64,000 bases of DNA from Postechiella marina (GTDB lineage Bacteria; Bacteroidota; Bacteroidia; Flavobacteriales; Flavobacteriaceae). Below, in pieces: positions 9,305-17,842 of this stretch (the stretch's first letter is position 1; each line of letters starts with the position of its first letter). The stretch spans positions 186,001 through 250,000 of the forward strand of contig NZ_BAABCA010000007.1 of assembly GCF_039538365.1 (NCBI RefSeq), written 5' to 3'. A model generated the notes under the pieces. It saw only the letters and a program-made list of their open reading frames with translations. It ran no database searches and had not been told where the DNA came from. The translations under genes and the position numbers were made by a program.

Positions 9305-10300
9305 ATGAAATCATATTCTATAGAAGACATAAATAATATACTTAATGGTGAATTAATAGGACACACTAGCCAACAAATTGATGGACCAGAACAACTATTA
9401 AAAGCTAAAGAGCATCAAATTACTTTTATAGGAAGTAGAAAATATGTTAAACAATGGGCAGACTCTAAAGCTTGTGCTGCTATTATTAACGATAACTTAA
9501 ATTTAGAACCAGGAGAAAACCGTGCGTTAATAAAGGTAAAAAATGCCGATTTGGCCATGGCAAAAATACTAGAACTTTTTAATCCGCCTGCACCAGTTTT
9601 CGAAGCCGATATACATCCTACTGCGGTAGTTCACGAATCTGCAACTATTGGTAATGGCTGTAAAATTGGGGCTAATTGCTATATTGGCAAAGATGTACAA
9701 TTAGGAAACGGTGTTGTTTTATACCCAAACGTTTGTGTTTTTGACGAGACAACTATTGGCGATAATACCGTAATTTGGTCTGGAACCGTAATTAGAGAAC
9801 GTTGTATTATAGGAAACCATTGTATTTTTCATACCAATGTTAGTATTGGAGCAGACGGATTTGGGTATAGACCTAGTGATGATGGTCGCGGGCTTGTAAA
9901 AATACCACAAATAGGAAACGTAATTATTGGTCATTATGTAGAAATTGGAGCCAATTCTTGTGTAGATCGTGCTAAATTTAGCTCTACTATAATAGGCGAT
10001 GGCTGTAAAATAGATAACCTCGTACAAGTGGCACATAACAGTGTTATGGGACGTTCTTGTATTATGGCTGGGCATAGTGGTCTTGCTGGTTCTGTAACCC
10101 TTGGAGATGGCGTTGTTATTGGAGGTAGCGCATCTATTAAAGACCATACTACACTACATTCTGGTGTTACTGTTGGCGCAGGATCTGGTGTTGTTGGAGA
10201 TGTGGCTGCAGGAAAAACAGTTCTTGGCTATCCTGCTCAAGATGCTAGAGATATGCTTAAACAATGGGTTGCTGTTCGTCGATTTATGAAAAGTCAGTAA
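9305..10300 (+). CDS. lpxD: UDP-3-O-acylglucosamine N-acyltransferase
   Basis: 331 aa. LpxD adds the second acyl chain to UDP-3-O-acylglucosamine in lipid A synthesis. The N-terminal uridine-binding domain covers about residues 1-100 (ISFIGSRKY-like segment ITFIGSRKYVKQW), followed by left-handed beta-helix hexapeptide repeats (IGNGCKIGANCYIG and many more) from about 105 to 310 and a C-terminal helix. The catalytic histidine is seen in NLVQVAHNSVMG (His244). Flavobacteria often carry a second lpxD next to lpxC/lpxA; the lack of those neighbours here suggests this could be the extra paralogue. Confidence 0.92.
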   Translation: MKSYSIEDINNILNGELIGHTSQQIDGPEQLLKAKEHQITFIGSRKYVKQWADSKACAAIINDNLNLEPGENRALIKVKNADLAMAKILELFNPPAPVFEADIHPTAVVHESATIGNGCKIGANCYIGKDVQLGNGVVLYPNVCVFDETTIGDNTVIWSGTVIRERCIIGNHCIFHTNVSIGADGFGYRPSDDGRGLVKIPQIGNVIIGHYVEIGANSCVDRAKFSSTIIGDGCKIDNLVQVAHNSVMGRSCIMAGHSGLAGSVTLGDGVVIGGSASIKDHTTLHSGVTVGAGSGVVGDVAAGKTVLGYPAQDARDMLKQWVAVRRFMKSQ

Positions 10301-10342
10301 ATCTTTAAATACTAAATCTAGTCTTTAAAATTAAAAATAAAC

Positions 10343-11098
10343 ATGCAAAAGCAATTATTACTTCATGTTTTTTATAAAGTGCATTATAAATATATTCTTA
10401 TATTATTTATGTCGCTTTATGGCTGTAATACAAAATTAAAGACTTCTGCCAAGAAAGTGAAAAACCTTTATCCTTCAGAACAATTAAAAATAAAAGATCA
10501 TAACGATTGGGCTGTTAAACATTACCCAAAACGAATAAAAAAGTTTAAAGAATCTCCTCTTAACTTTGGAGATATTGTGTTTATAGGTAACAGCCTTACC
10601 GAAGGCGGAGGAGATTGGAGTAAAAAGCTAAACAATGCACACATAAAAAACAGAGGCATATCTGGCGATAACACCAATGGTGTTTTACAACGTCTTAGCG
10701 AAATTGAACACTACAAACCCAAAGCTGTATTTCTACTTATTGGTATTAATGATTTAAATGACAAACTAACCCTTAAACAAAGTCCAAACCCAAAATATGT
10801 TGGTCACAATATTTTAAAAATTACAAACAAACTACATAAAGCTATACCAGAAACTAAACTATATGTGCAAACACTTTTACCTGCTGTAGACAGTTTGCTT
10901 ATGCCACATATAACAACCGTAAACAGCATTATTAAAAATAATGAAAACAAAAACGTTTACGAAGTTATAGATTTACATTCTGCATTTATGGATGCTAATA
11001 ACACTACCAAAAAAGAACTTTTTAAAGATAGGCTACACTTAAATGCCAATGGGTATAAAGTATGGAGCCATTTTGTAAAAGACTATATCGCAAACTAA
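10343..11098 (+). CDS. SGNH/GDSL-type hydrolase lipoprotein
   Basis: 251 aa exported hydrolase. The N-terminus has a hydrophobic stretch and lipobox (LFMSLYGC, Cys28). The four SGNH blocks are present: block I IVFIGNSLTEGG (nucleophile Ser84), block II RGISGDNTNG, block III LLIGINDLND, block V DRLHLNANGY. Such enzymes hydrolyse ester bonds in lipids, acetylated sugars or similar substrates; the form with GNSLTEGG is common in Bacteroidota acetylhydrolase-like proteins. Starts 43 bp after lpxD, so it may be read through from it. Confidence 0.87.
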   Translation: MQKQLLLHVFYKVHYKYILILFMSLYGCNTKLKTSAKKVKNLYPSEQLKIKDHNDWAVKHYPKRIKKFKESPLNFGDIVFIGNSLTEGGGDWSKKLNNAHIKNRGISGDNTNGVLQRLSEIEHYKPKAVFLLIGINDLNDKLTLKQSPNPKYVGHNILKITNKLHKAIPETKLYVQTLLPAVDSLLMPHITTVNSIIKNNENKNVYEVIDLHSAFMDANNTTKKELFKDRLHLNANGYKVWSHFVKDYIAN

Positions 11099-11123
11099 AA
11101 TTTAGAATAGTAAACCATGCCCT

Positions 11124-11516
11124 CTATTTCTTGGTACTAGAAGCAAAAACTATGTTACTAAACGTTGGTGGATGCTCTGTAATACTACCAGCTCCTTTTT
11201 TATTTACCTTAAATGTCACGTCTTTTGTGGTTGTAAATAATAATACAGATAAAAAAGATGTTTTTAAATAAGGTTTTAAGTACATAAAAGCTTCATTTAA
11301 AGAAAACTCATTTTCCTGGTCTTCTGTATCTCTAGATTGGTAATGCAATTTAACTAAAACCCTAAAAGCTTCATCAGAATAAATAGGTCTTACAAAAATG
11401 TTTTTCAAATTAGGCTTACCTATTGTTTTTGCCATCGTTAATTTAGCAAAACGTTTTTCTTCAACACTTTCTTCAACTTGTTTCCAAAAAAGGATAAACT
11501 CATCTTGATACGACAT
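11124..11516 (-). CDS. Conserved hypothetical protein
   Basis: 130 aa from the ATG at 11516 (MSYQDEFILFWKQVEES), chosen instead of an in-frame ATG 36 bp upstream because the shorter form begins with a compact helical start and the upstream part is unlike protein. Alpha/beta composition with a conserved-looking NIFVRPIYSDEAFRVLVKLHYQ strand-helix segment and a C-terminal KGAGSITEHPPTFSN motif. No signal peptide, no catalytic motif. Convergent with the hydrolase gene. I do not recognise a named family. Confidence 0.65.
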   Translation of the reverse strand: MSYQDEFILFWKQVEESVEEKRFAKLTMAKTIGKPNLKNIFVRPIYSDEAFRVLVKLHYQSRDTEDQENEFSLNEAFMYLKPYLKTSFLSVLLFTTTKDVTFKVNKKGAGSITEHPPTFSNIVFASSTKK

Positions 11517-11643
11517 AAACTTATTATTACTAGTAGTATATTTAAGTATCAAAAGTAATACTAATAAATCAATCCTTAGTTATACGAGTTATAAAACCAC
11601 TATTCACTTTTATTTACTAAATTTAATTGCTTAATTTTCGAAT

Positions 11644-12147
11644 ATGAAAAAAGCCCGTTTTATATTATTTATTTGTATTCTAAACATCAATTTTTGTTTC
11701 ACTCAAAACGAAATAAATATAGATGCTTTAATTGATAACATGACGTTTAAAATTAATTTATACAATTTAAAAACGAATGAAAACATAAAACAACTTACCA
11801 TAAAACAAACAGATAGTGTTGGTATTAAGTACACCATAGGAGTTTCTACTTTACTAGCTATTGATAATTATCAAATTTTAAATACAGATACGTTTAGTAA
11901 ATTCCATTACACACCTACTAAACTAGAAACAGATGAATACGTAAAAAATAAAATTAAATACATTATACACAAAGCTGGTTTTCTGGTACCTAAACGCAAA
12001 GGCAAGTTAAAAATTAAAGCAAAAACCATTGTTTTAAATATAAAAAAGCCAACGCTAAAAAAAGATATTTTTGGTAGTTCGCTTTACGAACAAACGCTAA
12101 CCAGAATTAAAATGAAAAATAAAAAGCTTATTTTTCATGCTGAGTAA
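11644..12147 (+). CDS. Secreted hypothetical protein
   Basis: 167 aa with a clear signal peptide (MKKARFILFICILNINFCFTQ). The mature part is lysine-rich with beta-strand character and ends in a very basic region (KRKGKLKIKAK, then RIKMKNKKLIFHAE). No recognised domain. The end lies 25 bp before the next gene, on the same strand. Confidence 0.6.
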   Translation: MKKARFILFICILNINFCFTQNEINIDALIDNMTFKINLYNLKTNENIKQLTIKQTDSVGIKYTIGVSTLLAIDNYQILNTDTFSKFHYTPTKLETDEYVKNKIKYIIHKAGFLVPKRKGKLKIKAKTIVLNIKKPTLKKDIFGSSLYEQTLTRIKMKNKKLIFHAE

Positions 12148-12172
12148 TAGAAAACACCAAATTAAAAAACAC

Positions 12173-12541
12173 ATGAAGGTTACAACTGCACAAAACGATA
12201 GGATTGCTAAAATGACATTTTCATCGGTTTACCCTCACTATGTAAGTAAAGTAGAAAAAAAAGGAAGAACTATTGAAGAGTTACATCAAGTTATAGAATG
12301 GCTAACCGGGTTTAATGTTGATAAAATAAACGAGCTAATAGACGAAAAAGCTACATTTTCGGAATTCTTTAAGCAAGCTAAATTACACCCAAATTCTCAC
12401 CTTATAAAAGGGGTTATATGCGGGTATCGTATTGAAGATATTGAATTTGAATTAACAAAACAAACAAGGTACTTAGACAAACTGGTAGACGAGCTAGCCA
12501 AAGGGCGTAAAATGAATAAAATATTACGAGAAGACAAGTAA
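12173..12541 (+). CDS. DUF2200 family protein
   Basis: 123 aa from the ATG at 12173 (MKVTTAQNDRIAKMTFSSVYP). The body matches the pattern of DUF2200 proteins: AKMTFSSVYPHYVSKVEKKGRT, then VIEWLTGF, then ICGYRIEDIE near the C-terminus. These are small soluble proteins of unknown function widespread in bacteria. A start 36 bp upstream is possible but overlaps the previous gene and adds a basic unlike tail. Confidence 0.8.
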   Translation: MKVTTAQNDRIAKMTFSSVYPHYVSKVEKKGRTIEELHQVIEWLTGFNVDKINELIDEKATFSEFFKQAKLHPNSHLIKGVICGYRIEDIEFELTKQTRYLDKLVDELAKGRKMNKILREDK

Positions 12542-12547
12542 TACCCT

Positions 12548-13303
12548 CTACTCCAACCATGTTTTAAAATCTTTAACACGCTCGCGAGCTACAATAACAT
12601 CCTTATCAGTATACGTTTTTAACTTTATTTGCAATCTAGAATTGGTATAACTTACCATATCTTTTATGGCATTTATGTTTACAAAAAATTTTCTGTTTAT
12701 TCTAAAAAACGTTCGAGGTTCTAACTCTTTTTCTAAATGCTCTAAAGTAGTATCCAAAAGGTAATTTCTACCTTCGTTCGTGAATAAATATGTACCCTTA
12801 TTTTCGCTATAAAAACACTCTATATCGTCTATATTTATAAGCTTTAAGTGTTGTCCAACTTTAACCGAAAAACGTTTTTTATAAACTCTATCTATAGGGT
12901 TTACTAATAGCTTTTTAATATCGTTAAAATCTAGCGTTACTGCTTGTTTTTGAGGTACACGCTCTTTGTATTTTTTAACAGCTATTTCTAAATCGTCCTC
13001 GTCTATGGGTTTTAACAAATAATCTATGCTGTTTAATTTAAAGGCTTGTAGAGCATATTCATCATAAGCTGTAGTAAAAATTATAGCCGATTTAATTTCT
13101 ATAGTTTCAAAAATCTCGAACGAAAGTCCGTCACTTAACTGAATATCTAAAAAAATTAAATCTGGGTGTTCGTTATTTTGAAACCACTCCAAAGACTCTT
13201 CTACAGAATGCAGCATGGTTTCGGCATTTAAATCTAATTTTTTAAGCATACGTTGCAAACGTCTTGCCGATGGTTTTTCGTCTTCTATAATTAATGCATT
13301 CAT
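12548..13303 (-). CDS. LytTR-family response regulator
   Basis: 251 aa. The N-terminal receiver domain (residues 1-120) has the acidic pair IIEDEKPSARR, the phosphoacceptor in LIFLDIQLSDG (Asp53) and the switch Thr/Lys pair (TTAYDEYALQAF; LLKPID). The C-terminal LytTR DNA-binding domain (about 150-250) shows FYSENKGTYLFTNEGRNYLLD and FFRINRKFFVNINAI. It is the partner of the kinase at 13708-15045; a 2TM protein gene lies between them. Target promoters are not identifiable here. Confidence 0.93.
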   Translation of the reverse strand: MNALIIEDEKPSARRLQRMLKKLDLNAETMLHSVEESLEWFQNNEHPDLIFLDIQLSDGLSFEIFETIEIKSAIIFTTAYDEYALQAFKLNSIDYLLKPIDEDDLEIAVKKYKERVPQKQAVTLDFNDIKKLLVNPIDRVYKKRFSVKVGQHLKLINIDDIECFYSENKGTYLFTNEGRNYLLDTTLEHLEKELEPRTFFRINRKFFVNINAIKDMVSYTNSRLQIKLKTYTDKDVIVARERVKDFKTWLE

Positions 13304-13359
13304 CTTTATAATCCTATTTTTTATGTTCTATTTACTGCTCTACTTGAGGTTTTTATTTA

Positions 13360-13695
13360 CTATTCCCAACGGGTTTTATCTTCGTCTATATATTCTTGTA
13401 TTTTACGATCTTCCCATTGCCTGCTAAATAGTACATTTTTTCCAAATACACCTATGGCATGGAAACCAAGCCCGATTCCCCAAAAAAAGGCAGTAGAAAA
13501 AGTACCAAAGTTCCATATATTTTCTAGCCCATAATTTACCGCTATAACACCTATTAAAAATACATTTACAGCAATATACGATACCAAATGCCAGTAAAAA
13601 CCTTTAAGTTTGTCTAATCGTTTTTTTGCTCTTAAATATGCATCTTGATTAGAAAATGTACTCGATGTTTTTGATTCTATTCTATGTCGTTTCAT
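13360..13695 (-). CDS. 2TM-domain membrane protein
   Basis: 111 aa with two transmembrane helices, a leading amphipathic helix (DAYLRAKKRLDKLKGFYWHL) and a charged tail (QWEDRKIQEYIDEDKTRWE). This is the 2TM domain typical of Bacteroidota two-component loci of the LytS/LytT type. It is clearly homologous to the extra C-terminal domain of the adjacent kinase (DAYLRARNHVDELKGFYYSL). It lies 13 bp after the kinase gene, in the same transcription unit. Confidence 0.85.
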   Translation of the reverse strand: MKRHRIESKTSSTFSNQDAYLRAKKRLDKLKGFYWHLVSYIAVNVFLIGVIAVNYGLENIWNFGTFSTAFFWGIGLGFHAIGVFGKNVLFSRQWEDRKIQEYIDEDKTRWE

Positions 13696-13707
13696 AATAC
13701 CTATGTT

Positions 13708-15045
13708 TTAGTCCCAGTTTTTTTCTTCTTCTCTAATAAACTCTTCCATTTTACGTTTTTCCCAGCTGTTGCCTAAAAAACGACGACTTACAAAAACTCT
13801 AAATGCTTGTATACATAAACCTAAGCCCCAACCAAACATTGGAAACCAAAACCATTGGTAACCCCAGTAAGTATGGTAGTTTATAAATATTAAAAAAGGA
13901 ATAACTAGGCAGTAAGACATTAGGCTATAGTAAAACCCTTTTAACTCGTCTACATGATTTCGGGCGCGCAAATAAGCATCGTCCATTTCGATTGATGATT
14001 GTGTTTTCATAACTGATATTTGTTTAGTAAGCATTGGTATTGACACTGCAAAACTGCTTGCTTCTTTATTAATTAATACTTTTTTATTAGTAAGTAAATC
14101 GTAACGTTGGGTAATATTATTTAAACCAACACCGCTACTCTTTTTTACTATTTGTTTAGGTTGTAAATTATTTTGGACAACAAGATTACCATCCTTCTCG
14201 TATATTTCTATATGCAATGGTTTACTACTTGTTACCATATTATGTTTTACAGCGTTTTCTAATAATAACTGTAAAGACAGAGGTACAACCTTACTCTCTG
14301 CATTAGAGGCTTCTTCTGGCATTTCGAAAACTATACTATCTTCAAAACGCATTTTTAAAAGCGTCATGTAGGTTTTAGCAAATCTTAATTCTTCATTTAC
14401 AGTTACTAATTCTTTATCTTTTTGCTCTAACACATAGCGATATACTTTAGATAACGAAGTTGTAAACCGTTGGGCGTTATCTGGGTTTTCTTCTATTAAA
14501 CTTGTTAATACATTTAAACTGTTAAATAAAAAATGTGGATCTAATTGATTTTTTAAAGCATCGAATTTTGCACTTGCAGTACCTGCTATTACTTTTTGTT
14601 CTTTTATTCTATTTTGCTGATACTTATTATAAAAATATACAACATGAAATATTATTACTATGGTTAATGTTACCCACATTCCAAAGGAATAATTGCTCCA
14701 TTTTTGATTTTTTAAAAATATACTAATGCTTTGTTCTTCTAGAGTTAAAGCTGTTAAGAGTCTTAAAACAAACAGTCCCATTAATGTTATAATGGCAGAT
14801 CCCGTAATACCAATTACAACACGCTTTACTACATCTGTTTTTTTCCATTGGCGCTGCTCTAAATAATCGAAAAAGAACATATTAGAATAACCTAAAACAA
14901 AAGAATACAACTGGCAAAAACCAAACTGAATTACAAACTCGCTAATACTATTATAAGAAAACCCGTTTGTTAAAAAACTACTTAAAACAAATATAACACA
15001 GCCAATAATTAATGTTATAAAAATATGTTTAACTGATTTTGTCAT
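13708..15045 (-). CDS. LytS-type sensor histidine kinase fused to a C-terminal 2TM domain
   Basis: 445 aa. Four N-terminal transmembrane helices (about residues 8-150) precede a His_kinase domain with the phosphorylated histidine in NQLDPHFLFNSLNVL (His171) and an ATPase core with the N-box LLLENAVKHNMV and SSGVGLNNITQRYDLL. After the normal kinase end (near residue 345) the frame continues into a 2TM domain (352-445) that repeats the sequence type of the next gene. A Met at residue 346 could mark the start of what was a separate gene, so this looks like a gene fusion. Signals to the LytTR regulator downstream. Confidence 0.9.
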   Translation of the reverse strand: MTKSVKHIFITLIIGCVIFVLSSFLTNGFSYNSISEFVIQFGFCQLYSFVLGYSNMFFFDYLEQRQWKKTDVVKRVVIGITGSAIITLMGLFVLRLLTALTLEEQSISIFLKNQKWSNYSFGMWVTLTIVIIFHVVYFYNKYQQNRIKEQKVIAGTASAKFDALKNQLDPHFLFNSLNVLTSLIEENPDNAQRFTTSLSKVYRYVLEQKDKELVTVNEELRFAKTYMTLLKMRFEDSIVFEMPEEASNAESKVVPLSLQLLLENAVKHNMVTSSKPLHIEIYEKDGNLVVQNNLQPKQIVKKSSGVGLNNITQRYDLLTNKKVLINKEASSFAVSIPMLTKQISVMKTQSSIEMDDAYLRARNHVDELKGFYYSLMSYCLVIPFLIFINYHTYWGYQWFWFPMFGWGLGLCIQAFRVFVSRRFLGNSWEKRKMEEFIREEEKNWD

Positions 15046-15205
15046 GGTTTCTTTATTAATTAATTTTAATTTTAATTTTAAACTAAAGTTATTCTTGCTT
15101 TAAAGTTAGCAAAAAGTTGTAATGTTTGTGCTAATCTTAAATTAAATAGCCTTACTTGTTTAATGATTATTGCTATTTAATTTCTTATTTTATTCTAGGT
15201 AATTT

Positions 15206-15265
15206 TTAAGGCGGATTTAATGCACCAGAGCCAAATAATATTAAGCTAGACTTTAAAGTTTTCAT
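15206..15265 (-). CDS. Possible 19-residue peptide gene upstream of the kinase
   Basis: Frame MKTLKSSLILFGSGALNPP, ATG at 15265 and TAA at 15206, on the same strand as the two-component genes and 160 bp before the kinase start. It has the basic start and hydrophobic core of an exported peptide and a Gly-Ser-Gly/Pro-Pro end. It is followed by no terminator. The evidence is position and composition only; it could be chance. Confidence 0.35.
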   Translation of the reverse strand: MKTLKSSLILFGSGALNPP

Positions 15266-15274
15266 ACTGTTCGT

Positions 15275-15318
<44 letters not shown>

Positions 15319-15424
15319 ATTACACTACAAATATCTAACAGCAATACAGATTTAAAAAAAAGGAATACCCCAACTGTAAAAAATTATACCTGAATTGTAA
15401 AAACCACATATACAAATATAAAAA

Positions 15425-15461
15425 CAGGTAGCATATACTTATTAAAGTATGTGCTACCTGC
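15425..15461 (-). terminator. Terminator of the TonB gene
   Basis: AGGTAGCATATACTT pairs with AAGTATGTGCTACCT (one or two mismatches) around a short loop. On the minus strand the stem is followed by TGTTTTTATATTT. It lies 29 bp after the stop of the leftward TonB gene. Confidence 0.75.
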
Positions 15462-15489
15462 TTAATTAAAGACTAAAAAAATAATTAAA

Positions 15490-16215
15490 CTATTTCATTT
15501 TAAAGTTTATTGGTAAACTAAATGGTACACGAACGGGTTCGCCTCTCTGCTTCCCTGGTGTCATTCTTGGTAAAATGCTAACAATACGGTGCGCTTCTTT
15601 TTCTAGTACTTTATCTGGACCTCTTGTTTTTATTTTTTTAATAGATCCGTCTTTTTCTATAGTAAAAATTACGAATACCCTACCGCTTATCCCCATATCT
15701 AAAGCTAATTGAGGGTATTCGAAATTTTTACTTACATGCTGCATAATCATTTTTTGAAAACATGCTCTACGCTGCGATTTTTTAACACCTTCGCAACCAG
15801 GAAACACGGGTACATCTTCAATTATTGCAAATGGCACTTCTACATACTCATCGACCTCTGCAACTTCAACATCCGAAACACTAACAATACGTTCTTCAAC
15901 CACATCTTCTTGACTAATTTCTGTGCTTTCTATAACCGTTTCTTCAACTTCAATTAAATCTTCTACAACTTTAATTTGTTCTGTAACTACTGCTGCAGGT
16001 GGTGGTGGCGGAGGTGGCGTATTTAAACTAAGAAGAGGTATTTCTTCTTCAACAACTTCTTCCATACTTAACACATCCAATACAACATCTCTTTTCTCGT
16101 AAGTTTTATACTCTAAAGCTTGCCATGATATAAAAAGCATGATATTTAAACCGATAGCGAAATAAAGGCTGCTATTCCTTCCAACCTCTAATTCTGGATT
16201 CTTTTTTAGTTTCAT
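15490..16215 (-). CDS. TonB energy-transducing protein
   Basis: 241 aa inner-membrane protein linking proton-motive force to outer-membrane receptors. One N-terminal transmembrane helix (about residues 16-36), a proline run (NTPPPPPPPAAV), an acidic linker rich in Glu/Val (unlike the usual Lys/Pro linker), and a C-terminal TonB domain (about 145-241) with YPQLALDMGISGRVFVIFTI and the terminal VRVPFSLPINFKMK. The DVPVFPGCEG motif just before the domain is typical of Bacteroidota TonB proteins. Candidate partner of the receptors in this window. Confidence 0.92.
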   Translation of the reverse strand: MKLKKNPELEVGRNSSLYFAIGLNIMLFISWQALEYKTYEKRDVVLDVLSMEEVVEEEIPLLSLNTPPPPPPPAAVVTEQIKVVEDLIEVEETVIESTEISQEDVVEERIVSVSDVEVAEVDEYVEVPFAIIEDVPVFPGCEGVKKSQRRACFQKMIMQHVSKNFEYPQLALDMGISGRVFVIFTIEKDGSIKKIKTRGPDKVLEKEAHRIVSILPRMTPGKQRGEPVRVPFSLPINFKMK

Positions 16216-16481
16216 AACTCTAACATTTAATACATTAAAATTATTGGAATTCTTAGAATTTAACCATGATAATTATCATATTACCAAAAAATCTATTTTA
16301 TAACAGTCATATTTATACAAATTACAAATGTGCTACAATAAAAACATATGGTTTTATAATTAACTAAAAACCTAAAAATCAGCTAAAATCAAGTTGTTCT
16401 ACATTTTATTTAAAAAAATATGTTATAACATTGTAACATATTTAAAGTTTAATATACTTATACAATAACTAAACCACACCA

Positions 16482-16976
16482 TTGAATAAAGAGCTTGAAC
16501 ATAGTTTTGTAGAATTGCTAGAAAAGCATCAAAATATTGTGCACAAAGTTTGCCGACTTTATACAAACAATTATGATGCGCATAACGATTTATTTCAAGA
16601 AATAACCATACAATTATGGAAGGCGTATCCAAAATTTAGAGGCGATGCAAAATTTAGTACTTGGATGTATAGAGTTGGCTTAAACACTGCCATTACCCTT
16701 TACAGAAAATCTAAACGAACCATTAAAACTCAAGATTTTGAAGGCGTGTCTTTTAAAATAAAAGCAGAGGATTATGACGATACACAAGAAGAACAATTAA
16801 AAGTACTATATAAAGCTGTACACCAACTAAATGATATTGAAAAAGCTCTTGTTTTCTTGTATTTAGAAGACAAGGACTATAAAGAAATTAGTGAAACTTT
16901 GGGAATTAGTGAAGTGAATGCCCGTGTGAAGATGAATAGAATTAAAACAAAATTAAGAACCATTTTAAATCCGTAA
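16482..16976 (+). CDS. ECF sigma factor (TTG start)
   Basis: 164 aa sigma-70 family factor. Region 2 contains AHNDLFQEITIQLWKAYPKF and FSTWMYRVGLNTAITLYRK; region 4 contains EKALVFLYLEDKDYKEISETLGISEVNARVKMNRIK. The first codon of the frame with a plausible N-terminus is TTG at 16482 (reads as MNKELEHSFVELLEKHQ); no in-frame ATG gives the complete region 2. Four bases after its stop begins a membrane-protein gene that is the likely partner. Confidence 0.88.
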   Translation: MNKELEHSFVELLEKHQNIVHKVCRLYTNNYDAHNDLFQEITIQLWKAYPKFRGDAKFSTWMYRVGLNTAITLYRKSKRTIKTQDFEGVSFKIKAEDYDDTQEEQLKVLYKAVHQLNDIEKALVFLYLEDKDYKEISETLGISEVNARVKMNRIKTKLRTILNP

Positions 16977-16980
16977 GCCT

Positions 16981-17616
16981 ATGGATGAATTAGACCTATT
17001 AAAAAAAGATTGGAACAAAGAGAGTTCTAATCACACCAAAGTATCTGTAAAAGATATTTATGGTATGTTACATAAAAAATCGTCTTCTATTGTAAAAACC
17101 CTTTTTTACATAAGTATTGCAGAACTTGCATTTTGGATTATTATTAACACTATACCCTATTTTACATCGGATGATTATCAAGAAAAATTAGATACCATGT
17201 TCCCCAACGAATATGTATTTATGGGTATTACCATTTTTAGTTATATAGTTATATTAGTTTTTATCTATTTTCTATATAATGCTTATAAAAACATCTCTGT
17301 TACAGATAGTGCTAAAAAGCTTATGGAGAATATTTTAAAAACACGTAAAATAATTAAATACTACGTGCTTTATAACCTTATAATGATGGGTGTATCGCTT
17401 GCTTTTGGTTTTTACCTATCGCTGCAACACGATACAAATGTTATTAATAGTATAGAAAGTTTAGGCGAAAATGGCTTAATTATTATTATAACCATTCTTG
17501 CTGTTTTTTCAATTATTTTTCTGGTTATTTTCTGGTTATTTTACAAGTTAATTTATGGTATTCTTTTAAAACGTTTAAATCGCAATTACAAAGAGTTAAA
17601 AAAGTTAGATTTATAA
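16981..17616 (+). CDS. Four-helix membrane protein, probable sigma-factor partner
   Basis: 211 aa. A soluble N-terminus of about 38 residues (MDELDLLKKDWNKES...) is followed by four predicted transmembrane helices (about 40-60, 75-97, 122-142, 162-186) and a basic tail. It starts 4 bp after the ECF sigma stop, the place usual for an anti-sigma. The short N-terminal helix could bind the sigma factor. No zinc-binding anti-sigma motif (HxxxCxxC) is present, so the regulatory role is inferred from position alone. Confidence 0.6.
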   Translation: MDELDLLKKDWNKESSNHTKVSVKDIYGMLHKKSSSIVKTLFYISIAELAFWIIINTIPYFTSDDYQEKLDTMFPNEYVFMGITIFSYIVILVFIYFLYNAYKNISVTDSAKKLMENILKTRKIIKYYVLYNLIMMGVSLAFGFYLSLQHDTNVINSIESLGENGLIIIITILAVFSIIFLVIFWLFYKLIYGILLKRLNRNYKELKKLDL

Positions 17617-17788
17617 GTAAATCTTTATTATTAGAAGTGCTAAATAAGTTTTATTTAACTTACAATACTTTTAAGTTTAGTTTTTAAATACAGTTACTAA
17701 AAAGGCTTATTTGTTTTCTTTTTTATATGTAAAACCAGCTAAAGCCTCTTTAAAAACACATACAGTATTTTACCTTAAGATAAAACAT

Positions 17789-17826
17789 AAAAAAGCCTGT
17801 TTACAATATGTAAACAGGCTTTTTTA
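17789..17826. terminator. Bidirectional terminator
   Basis: AAAAAGCCTGTTTACA and TGTAAACAGGCTTTTT form a perfect stem of about 16 bp with a 4-nt loop, with A-run left and T-run right, between the convergent membrane-protein gene and secDF. Confidence 0.9.
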
Positions 17827-17842
17827 TTATAAAATTTAAGGG

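Noticed and set aside
12137..12172. Upstream start for the DUF2200 gene
   Set aside because: It overlaps the preceding gene and adds a basic tail not expected for the family.
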